Of a DNA stretch of 64,000 nt, positions 57,498 through 64,000 are shown piece by piece. The DNA comes from Litorilituus lipolyticus. GTDB taxonomy: Bacteria > Pseudomonadota > Gammaproteobacteria > Enterobacterales > Alteromonadaceae. The notes under the pieces were generated by a model that was not told where the DNA came from, did no database searches, and worked only from the letters and a program-made list of their open reading frames with translations. A program made the translations under genes and the position numbers. The DNA lies in NCBI RefSeq assembly GCF_006439335.1, contig NZ_SAWY01000005.1, forward strand, positions 1-64,000, read 5' to 3'. How positions within the stretch are numbered: the stretch's first letter is position 1; each line of letters begins with the position of its first letter.

Positions 57498-59078
57498 TTA
57501 TTTTGTATCGCTAATTTCACGCTCATCCCAAACTAAAGGGATTTTTACACTAAAAGTTGAACCTACATTAATTTCACTATTCACCGTGAGTTTTCCGCCC
57601 ATAAGTTGGCAAAAATTCTGAGTAATAGCCATACCTAATCCTGTTCCTTCAAACCGACGTGTTTGACTACCATCGACTTGAGTAAACTGCTCAAAAATGA
57701 AGTCGATCATTTCTTTAGCGATACCTACACCGGTATCTTTTACAGAAAAATAAAGAAATGCTAAATCGTTATGGATATGAAAAGTAATCTCACCATTTTT
57801 AGTAAATTTACAGGCATTACTTAATAAGTTTAAAAATACTTGCATCAACTTTTGTCTATCAATAAATAAAGTTGTCGCTAACTCACCTACATCCATAGTT
57901 AATTTATTATTGTTTGCTGCCGCCATTGGAGTGATGGTATCTATTGTTTCACTAAGTAATAGCTGTATATCAGTCTCTTTAGCATGGAGATCCATTCTTC
58001 CTGCTTCAATTTTTGCCAAATCAAGAATGTTGTTTATTAGCGCTAATAAGTTGTTTGCACTGCGAATGCTTTTGTTGAGATCTTCTACTTGAGCGTCCAT
58101 ACACTCTAGTTCTAAATCTTCTCTTACTAAATCAGTGTAGCCTATAATAGCTTGTAACGGGGTTCGCAACTCGTGGCTAATATTGGCAAGAAATTCAGAT
58201 TTGTGACGACTTGCTGTTAAAGCGCCATCTCTTGCTACGACCAGCTCTTGTGTTCTAATCTCGACCTCAGACTCTAAATTGTCTCTACTTTTTGCTAACT
58301 CGGCATTTTGTACTTCTAAAATAGCCATTAACTGATTATAGGCGTGAGCAATCTGTCTTAGTTCAAGCGCACCTGATACGGTCGCTTTAGGGTAACGTCC
58401 TGTTTCACGGGCAGTTTCCATTGTCTGCGATAGTGTGAGTAAAGGCTTAGTCATTTTAGTAATGATAAAACGCATTAATAAGGCAAGCAGTAGTGCGATT
58501 ATACATCCCGTCACTATATTACTGATAAAGATGGTACGTTGAATTTGGTGTAGTTCTTTCTTGCTGTACTCAACTAAAACATAACCTAATAATTCATGTG
58601 CTGGCATTTCGCTATCAGGTTCAATTAACTCACTATCGTACTGTTCGTTTTGTAAATATACGGGTGAGCTAAATACCCAAAATTTATCTGATTCATGGAT
58701 TAATTGGCTATGATTTTTTAGCGCGTTGATATCTGATACGAGGTCATTTATCACAATGGACTCTGATGATAGCAGTACTTCACCTTTGGTATTAAATATT
58801 GAAACAGCCATTATTGCTCTAAACCCTAGAGTACTAGCTATTGCTTCATTGGCATTTTCGATACTTCCGGTTAGTAAGGCTAAAACACTTTGCTCAGCAA
58901 AGTTGTGGGTGATTTGTAGGCCATTTTCAATGGTTGCTTCACTGATAGTTTTACTACTTTGCCATGCAGTTAGTGCGGAAGTGGTTAATGCAAGAATTAT
59001 TACCATAAACAAGAATAAGCCTATTAATTGGCTCTTAAAGCTGCTTTTATATGAAAATAAATGAGAAAATTTCATCAT
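57498..59078 (-). CDS. Membrane sensor histidine kinase with HAMP, no receiver domain
   Basis: A 526-residue inner-membrane kinase. Helix 1 (about 18-38), a periplasmic sensor domain (about 39-180), helix 2 (about 185-205, SNIVTGCIIALLLALLMRFI), HAMP (about 206-260), a coiled coil (NLESEVEIRTQELVVAR) and HisKA with His in FLANISHELRTP (near 300), then HATPase (NLLSNACKF, DTGVGIA, GTGLGMAI). There is no receiver or Hpt domain and no response regulator next to it. It lies 6 bases after the substrate-binding-like gene and 19 bases before the TonB receptor gene, so all three are cotranscribed. Confidence 0.92.
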   Translation of the reverse strand: MMKFSHLFSYKSSFKSQLIGLFLFMVIILALTTSALTAWQSSKTISEATIENGLQITHNFAEQSVLALLTGSIENANEAIASTLGFRAIMAVSIFNTKGEVLLSSESIVINDLVSDINALKNHSQLIHESDKFWVFSSPVYLQNEQYDSELIEPDSEMPAHELLGYVLVEYSKKELHQIQRTIFISNIVTGCIIALLLALLMRFIITKMTKPLLTLSQTMETARETGRYPKATVSGALELRQIAHAYNQLMAILEVQNAELAKSRDNLESEVEIRTQELVVARDGALTASRHKSEFLANISHELRTPLQAIIGYTDLVREDLELECMDAQVEDLNKSIRSANNLLALINNILDLAKIEAGRMDLHAKETDIQLLLSETIDTITPMAAANNNKLTMDVGELATTLFIDRQKLMQVFLNLLSNACKFTKNGEITFHIHNDLAFLYFSVKDTGVGIAKEMIDFIFEQFTQVDGSQTRRFEGTGLGMAITQNFCQLMGGKLTVNSEINVGSTFSVKIPLVWDEREISDTK

Positions 59079-59084
59079 ATAAGG

Positions 59085-60077
59085 TTACTTCGGAAAGGTG
59101 AGCTTAAAAGCTTCTTGTTGCTTACTTGTGTATTTAAACCCTAAGTGAGCAGCAGTTCTTAAATTGACAGCCAGTAGTGTTGATTTCAAAGGGGCAAAAT
59201 TTTTCTGCAATGGCTGTTGAGACAGCTCATTTACCATCGTAAATAGTTGCGCGCCCATAGAGAAATTATCAGGGTAGGTTGAAAACAAAACCCCACGTTT
59301 TGCATGAGAAGGTTTACTCGAAAAAACGACCACTTCTTTTGACCAAGCTTTTTCTAAAATGAGCGGTAAAGTCACTTTGTCATTTGAAGCAACTCTATCT
59401 AATGGTAACCAAATAGCATCCTTGTTTGAAATGTTGGTCTTAAAAAGGTTTTTATAATAACTAAAGGCTTCTTTTGTGCTCGTGACTTTATGGGCATTTA
59501 GTACTAAACCTTTATCGATTGCTGCTTGCTTAGCTATATCAAGCAACCATTCACTTTGTTTACTGTAAGCAAAGTGAATGGTTTTAACCGTTGGCGCAAT
59601 ATCGGTTAAATAGTCAAATAAAGCTGATGGTGCGGTTATTAAACTAATTCCAGATAATCCATTAGGACTTATAGGTAAAGCACCAGAAACTATTTGAAAT
59701 GACGAACGACCATCTTCTTCTTTATAAACAGAGAGTTCTTTTGCTAACTTCCAACCAAGTCTTCCAAGAACAATAGTTTTAACAATTCCCTTCGCTTTGA
59801 GATCTAGAGCAATAATTTCACTGTTAAAGTTTTTATCTAAAATCATACGTTCAAAAACGATAGGTTGCGATGAGGATTTTGCTTTGCTATCACTACCTTT
59901 CATGATGGCTTGGTAAATACTACGATATGGCTCTTTTGAACGAGGGTAAAAGATCGCTATTTTTTGACTTGAAGATTCAACAGAACTTGAGTCGCTCGCT
60001 ATTGCCACCTCCACAAAGAGAAGTGCCCATGACAATAGACAGGAAAAGAAGAGAGTAATTGAAAAAAGCTTTTTCAA
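59085..60077 (-). CDS. ABC-type substrate-binding-like protein (PF04392-like), exported
   Basis: A 330-residue protein with an N-terminal signal peptide (LKKLFSITLFFSCLLSWALLF), mature from about residue 30. Two alpha/beta lobes follow, with KIAIFYPRSKEPYRSIYQAIMKG, GRLGWKLAKEL, IHFAYSKQSEWLLDIAKQA and KSTLLAVNLRTAAHLGF near the end. This is the pattern of the ABC substrate-binding family that includes TrpX-like proteins. There is no ABC permease or ATPase beside it. I start it at a TTG (60077) with GGGAAG 7 bases upstream; the alternative GTG at 60134 would put an extra 19 residues before the signal. Its partner is probably the adjacent histidine kinase. Confidence 0.75.
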   Translation of the reverse strand: MKKLFSITLFFSCLLSWALLFVEVAIASDSSSVESSSQKIAIFYPRSKEPYRSIYQAIMKGSDSKAKSSSQPIVFERMILDKNFNSEIIALDLKAKGIVKTIVLGRLGWKLAKELSVYKEEDGRSSFQIVSGALPISPNGLSGISLITAPSALFDYLTDIAPTVKTIHFAYSKQSEWLLDIAKQAAIDKGLVLNAHKVTSTKEAFSYYKNLFKTNISNKDAIWLPLDRVASNDKVTLPLILEKAWSKEVVVFSSKPSHAKRGVLFSTYPDNFSMGAQLFTMVNELSQQPLQKNFAPLKSTLLAVNLRTAAHLGFKYTSKQQEAFKLTFPK

Positions 60078-60141
60078 GACATTACTTCCCAATGGGTGAG
60101 ACCTAATATAACTAAGACAATGTTTAGTATACACTTATAAC

Positions 60142-60183
60142 AAAAAGGGTCAAAAGTACCATAAATACTTTTGACCCTTTTTT
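60142..60183 (-). terminator. Strong terminator after the DUF481 gene
   Basis: Arms AAAAAGGGTCAAAAGTA (60142-60158) and TACTTTTGACCCTTTTT (60166-60182) form a perfect 17-bp stem with a 7-base loop. It lies 40 bases past the stop of the DUF481 gene and also isolates it from the following three-gene operon. Confidence 0.9.
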
Positions 60184-60223
60184 ATTGGGTAATATGTTTT
60201 AAAACAAAGAATTGAGTTTGTTA

Positions 60224-61006
60224 TTAAAAGTTATAAACCAATGTTAATGATGTTTCAGTGTTGGTGTTTTCAAACTCAGGCTCTACTTCTGTGTCGTAAT
60301 CGATTCGAAGTGCAAATTTAAGCTGCATTGATTCAATTAATTTAGTAGTAATTGATGTTTCAGATTGATAAACACTGTTTTTTCCTGATTCAAAGGTTTG
60401 CTTAGCCACTAAATACTGCTTGAACTCAACAAATTCATTAATTTTAGTTGTGTAAAGTGCTTGTGCTTGAACGATGAAGTTTGTTTCTTCATTTTTAGGT
60501 TGGGTGTCAGTTTGACGAATAACGTCATATTTTACACCCGGACCAATATCAGCAAAAAGTGAACTGGTTTCAGTGTCGATCCAATGACGACCCCAACCCA
60601 TAGATAAAGAGCTTTGGCTTTCAAAACCGCTGAACTTATCTTGTTGGTAACCTAAGTTAGCATATAAATAGTTTTTGCCATTCTCATGTAACGCGTAGTT
60701 AGTTTGCGTTTTTAAATCCCACTTGTTGTCTGTGGTTACAAACTCTTTATCACCGGTGTCGTCATCTTTTTCTTCAAGTTTCTTTGCTAAGGCATTAACA
60801 GCAAGAAGGTTAGTCCATTGGTTCTTCTTATGTTTTACATTAAAGCCGGCTTTAATGTCGCCGCTTTTGGTGTTTCCTGATTTGAATAAAAAACCAAGTT
60901 CAGCTGACATAGTTAATTCTGAAGCATCTTTTGCTTCTTCAGCAAAAGCCGTTTGGCTAGCTAATGGTAATAAGCATAGGGCGGTAATCGCTAATTTTGT
61001 TTTCAT
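60224..61006 (-). CDS. DUF481 family outer-membrane protein (YdiY-like)
   Basis: A 260-residue exported beta-barrel protein. Signal peptide about 1-22 (ending QTAFA). The mature part is of the DUF481/YdiY style: SAELGFLFKSGNTKSGDIKAGF, KNQWTNLLAVNALAKK, SSLSMGWGRHW and SLFADIGPGVKYD, ending SLTLVYNF with a terminal Phe. Salt-inducible relatives have been reported to occur in this family but the role is unknown. AAGGA lies 5 bases before the chosen ATG; an ATG two codons upstream overlaps that site. Confidence 0.85.
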   Translation of the reverse strand: MKTKLAITALCLLPLASQTAFAEEAKDASELTMSAELGFLFKSGNTKSGDIKAGFNVKHKKNQWTNLLAVNALAKKLEEKDDDTGDKEFVTTDNKWDLKTQTNYALHENGKNYLYANLGYQQDKFSGFESQSSLSMGWGRHWIDTETSSLFADIGPGVKYDVIRQTDTQPKNEETNFIVQAQALYTTKINEFVEFKQYLVAKQTFESGKNSVYQSETSITTKLIESMQLKFALRIDYDTEVEPEFENTNTETSLTLVYNF

Positions 61007-61246
61007 GATCATCCTTTACAATAGAATATGAGGTGTTACTCCCTATGAGTTACGAGCTCTTTAAAAAAGACTCAAAAGGAGCAGAGAATAATTTGACGCG
61101 ATTCTAACAAATTTTTAACACTAGCTGTGCATTTTTTGTAAAGTTTTCTGAGTTTTTTATTTTTTAATTATCTTTTTAGGCCGATGAAAAAAGTGACTAC
61201 AATTTGGCTGTAAGATTAATTGTTTTAACATCGACCCAGTGACTAT

Positions 61247-62341
61247 TTATGTCTCATTCAATAATATCGTTTCACCATTTGAAAGCCCTGAAATAACAGA
61301 TACTTGGTCAATGCTGACGCGATTGCCTACTCTGATGAAACGCTTTTGCTTGATACCATTTTCAATCAGCCAGACAAAATCGAGTTGACCTATTTGGGTA
61401 ATACTTGATGTAGGGATAGTTATTTTCTCACTAAAACCTGCAGGAATTAGCATGCGTGCATACATCCCCGGCAATAACCCTTGTTGATAATCAATACTGA
61501 CCTTAACTAAAAAGCTCCGTGAGCCTGTATTAGCCGCAGGTACTATTTCTTCTACTTGTCCTTGAAATACTTTCATTAAGCTAAGCAATTCGACATTAAT
61601 GGTTTGCCCAGGTGTTAATGTCAGAGCGACGGCTTCTCTTACTTGTGCCTCCACTCTTAGTGAAACTGGGTTATAAAGGGCAAGTAGCTTTGTACCTGGT
61701 TGCGCGGTATTGCCCGGCTCGGTAAAACGATCTACTACTTTGCCTGAAATGGGAGATTTGATTGTGGCATAGCTTAAGGCGGTTACTGCTTGGGCTTTAC
61801 TTTGTTCTGCGGCGGTTAACTCAGCGCTAATACTATCGAAATTAGCTTTGGCTTTATCAAGGTCAAACGCTGAAGCGATCTTTTTGTCAAATAACTCTTT
61901 AGCACGTTCAAAGTTGGCTTGTGCTTCTTGTACTCTAGCATTGATGGCCGTTATCTGTTGCTCAGCTTCTTTGACTTGCGCTAATAAATCGCTTTTTTCT
62001 AACTCGATTAAAATATCGCCCTGTTTAACGTCATCACCTGCTCGCACGTTGACTTTGGCAACTCTTGCTAACATACGAGAAGAAATGGTTGTCCCTTGTT
62101 TTGCAACTAAACTTGCCGCAACACCTTCAATGTTTTGCGTTAAGGTACTTTGCACAATAAAGGTATCGGCTTTGTTTATTTGGCTGTCTGCTGTTAAAGG
62201 CAGTGTTTCTGGTGCGACTTGCTCATTAAAAAAACCGGCTAACCAAGCAACCATCAATAATAAAATAATTAACGCTAGGCTAGGTATCAACCATGATGTT
62301 TTTTTAGTTGAGCTTACTGAGTTTGAATGTTGTGCTGTCAT
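61247..62341 (-). CDS. RND efflux periplasmic adaptor subunit, second system
   Basis: A 364-residue membrane-fusion protein with an N-terminal helix (about 15-35), lipoyl half motifs VAKQGTTISSRMLARVAKVNVRAGDDVKQGD and TIKSPISGKVVDRFTEPGNTAQPG, an alpha-hairpin (about 100-180, rich in Ala/Gln/Lys) and a C-terminal segment IKQKRFIRVGNRVSID. AAAAGG lies 7 bases before the ATG at 62341. Its gene starts 10 bases after the permease stop, so permease comes first in this operon. Substrate unknown. Confidence 0.88.
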   Translation of the reverse strand: MTAQHSNSVSSTKKTSWLIPSLALIILLLMVAWLAGFFNEQVAPETLPLTADSQINKADTFIVQSTLTQNIEGVAASLVAKQGTTISSRMLARVAKVNVRAGDDVKQGDILIELEKSDLLAQVKEAEQQITAINARVQEAQANFERAKELFDKKIASAFDLDKAKANFDSISAELTAAEQSKAQAVTALSYATIKSPISGKVVDRFTEPGNTAQPGTKLLALYNPVSLRVEAQVREAVALTLTPGQTINVELLSLMKVFQGQVEEIVPAANTGSRSFLVKVSIDYQQGLLPGMYARMLIPAGFSEKITIPTSSITQIGQLDFVWLIENGIKQKRFIRVGNRVSIDQVSVISGLSNGETILLNET

Positions 62342-62351
62342 GTTACACCTT

Positions 62352-64000
62352 TTAAGTGTCAATAGTTGTTGATGCTTGCTGCTGTGCTACTTGAGTGTTT
62401 TTTTCTGGTTGATCAAACACTAATGAGTAGACAATAGGCACCACTAACAAAGTAAAAATGGTTGAAGAAATAATGCCAAAAATAATGGCAATGGCGAGGC
62501 CACTAAATACGGGGTCTAATGTGATGATTAAATTACCGAGCAAAGTTGTGCCAGCCGTTAATAACACCGGACGCATACGAACAGCTCCTGCTTGTAATAA
62601 CGATTCTTTAATCATTAGTCCTTGCTGTTGCGCTTGGTTAATAAACTCAATCAAGATGAGCGAGTTACGCACAACAATGCCGGCAAGCGCAATCATGCCT
62701 ATCATGGCCGTAGCCGTAAAAAGTACGGGTTCAGGTGCACCTGCAATTTCCCTTTCACCAAACTGATTTAAAAGTAAAAAGCCGGGCATAATACCAATAA
62801 CCGTTAAGGGGATAGCCGACATAATAATGCCTGATAATGCTGCAGAGCCTGTTTGAATGCGAAGTACTATAAAAATAGCTGTCAAAGCAAAAGCAAAGGC
62901 AAGCCCCATATCACGAAATACTCTAATAGTAATGCGCCATTCACCTTCGCCACTAAACGATAAGTTAATATCTTCTGGTAATTGCCAGTATTGTTTTGCT
63001 CCACTGGTTAAAAAGGTTCGCGATGACCAATGTGGGCTTTCATTATCTTTATCGGCTATTGTTGAAGATAACTCGCTATTACCTTCATTGGATAGCAAGT
63101 CGCTGTTAATATCTGCAATGACTTCAGCGGGTGTTCTGCCTGATATATCGGCGGTGACATAAACAACAGGCTTTAAGTCCTTACGAAAGATAACTTTGTC
63201 ATTAATGGATTGCTCAAAACGGCCTAATTCACCTAGTGATACAATGGATTGTGGCGCCATATCAATACCTTGTGGTGTTTGACTTTGCACAATACCGGCT
63301 TCACCTTTTACGGTAATTCGAGATAATTGGCTTAAGGTTTCTCGTTCATCAATGGCTAATTTTAACTTAATCGCAAGCGGGGTGGCTTCTTGCTCTATGT
63401 GCAAATAACTGACGACTTCGCCTTGATTCGCAATGTTAAGAACTTGGTTAATATTTTGCGTAGAAACACCTGATAAAGCCGCTTTGGTTTTATCGGTAAC
63501 AAAACGTTGTTGTGTTTGGCTATCACCTACGGTGGTATCAACTTCTACCACATGTGGCTCGGCTTCAAGACGCTTTGCCACGATTTTTGACGCGTCTCTT
63601 AAGGCATCATATGAGGTGAACTCATTACCATAAACTTCAGCAACTAAAGTACTTAATACTGGAGGGCCTGGTGGCACTTCGACAACCTTTATTTTGATAT
63701 TGCCAGATTCAAGTAATTGATTTAACGGTGCAAGTAAGGCACGTAAACGTAAAACGATCCCATGAGATTGATGCTCACGCTGACTTTTATCCAATAAGGT
63801 TAAGCGTAAGTCTGCCAAGTTATTTGCATGACGTTGATAATACTGTCTGACCATACCGTTAAAGTCGATAGGTGAGGGCAGTCCAACATAGCTTGCTATG
63901 GCAACCACTTCAGGTAGTTGCTGGCTAATTAGTGATACTTTCTTGGCCATTGCTGCTGTTTGTTCAAGACTTGCAGACTCAGGCATGTCAATAATAATTT
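62352..64000 (-). CDS. RND efflux permease, second system (5' end outside window)
   Basis: About 548 codons of a permease whose reading frame is open to the window edge, so the N-terminal half is missing from view (the visible part begins IIIDMPESASLEQT). The visible part covers a porter domain, the second periplasmic loop with DNESPHWSSRTF, and the last helices, including GIVVRNSLILIEFINQAQQQG and LLTAGTTLLGNLIITLDPVFSG near the C-terminus. This is an unusual RND subfamily, different from the 35105 permease. It is cotranscribed with its adaptor. Confidence 0.88.
   Translation of the reverse strand, partial: IIIDMPESASLEQTAAMAKKVSLISQQLPEVVAIASYVGLPSPIDFNGMVRQYYQRHANNLADLRLTLLDKSQREHQSHGIVLRLRALLAPLNQLLESGNIKIKVVEVPPGPPVLSTLVAEVYGNEFTSYDALRDASKIVAKRLEAEPHVVEVDTTVGDSQTQQRFVTDKTKAALSGVSTQNINQVLNIANQGEVVSYLHIEQEATPLAIKLKLAIDERETLSQLSRITVKGEAGIVQSQTPQGIDMAPQSIVSLGELGRFEQSINDKVIFRKDLKPVVYVTADISGRTPAEVIADINSDLLSNEGNSELSSTIADKDNESPHWSSRTFLTSGAKQYWQLPEDINLSFSGEGEWRITIRVFRDMGLAFAFALTAIFIVLRIQTGSAALSGIIMSAIPLTVIGIMPGFLLLNQFGEREIAGAPEPVLFTATAMIGMIALAGIVVRNSLILIEFINQAQQQGLMIKESLLQAGAVRMRPVLLTAGTTLLGNLIITLDPVFSGLAIAIIFGIISSTIFTLLVVPIVYSLVFDQPEKNTQVAQQQASTTIDT

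Noticed and set aside
61848-62372. 174-residue plus-strand frame over the second adaptor
   Set aside because: It is antisense to a clear membrane-fusion protein and has low-complexity Ser/Leu/Ala-rich content.

Overview
The window looks like a chromosomal segment of a low-GC marine gammaproteobacterium. The gene families and their relatedness (P-protein PheA, 531-residue isocitrate lyase, malate synthase G, NirBD/NasA nitrate assimilation, MipA/OmpV, TonB-dependent receptors, many secreted peptidases) fit Alteromonadales, most likely Colwellia/Thalassotalea-like; this placement is inference from gene content and composition only. I see no tRNA, rRNA, IS element, prophage, CRISPR array or conjugative module. 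The region reads as ordinary core and semi-accessory chromosome with tightly packed genes.

Layout. (1) 0.1-13.5 kb: secreted peptidases and hydrolases (M13 lipoprotein, amidohydrolase, M28 peptidase, M16 peptidase), interleaved with small genes (DUF2846, GFA, patatin, a small membrane protein/lipoprotein pair) and a PaiB-like FMN protein plus GNAT operon divergent from a MocR/PdxR-type regulator. (2) 14-24.4 kb: nitrate assimilation in two transcription units, nirB-nirD-nitrate transporter-[PP2C phosphatase + protein kinase fusion], then nasA. Each unit is preceded by a -24/-12 (sigma-54) promoter match and by two NtrC-like half-site motifs exactly 22 bp apart. (3) 24.5-33 kb: hybrid sensor kinase, DEDDh exonuclease, PhoD-like phosphatase, cytochrome b561, PAS chemoreceptor, small outer-membrane protein. 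(4) 33-40.5 kb: RND efflux adaptor-permease pair, an AsmA-like protein, a double-length MipA/OmpV-like porin and a periplasmic protein. (5) 40.6-45.6 kb: pheA, MAPEG protein, penicillin acylase family enzyme, small exported protein. (6) 45.8-52.5 kb: glyoxylate shunt genes (malate synthase G and isocitrate lyase) flanking lrgA-lrgB and a LysR regulator, with a shared ATTCA-N5-TGAAT palindrome upstream of both shunt genes. (7) 52.6-61 kb: a REC-REC-PAS-GGDEF-EAL protein, then an operon of substrate-binding-like protein, orphan membrane histidine kinase and TonB-dependent receptor, then a DUF481 outer-membrane protein. (8) 61.2-64 kb: a second RND system, with the permease truncated by the window edge.

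How genes work together. Nitrate is imported by the MFS transporter, reduced by NasA to nitrite and by NirBD to ammonium; the co-transcribed phosphatase-kinase probably modulates one of these. Isocitrate lyase and malate synthase G allow growth on acetate and fatty acids, and the LysR gene between them is a candidate regulator. The most interesting candidates for undescribed biology are the phosphatase-kinase fusion inside the nitrate operon, the SBP/kinase/TonB-receptor operon without any ABC transporter or response regulator, and the shared palindrome of the glyoxylate genes. Start codons were adjusted where a ribosome binding site or signal peptide made the choice clear.
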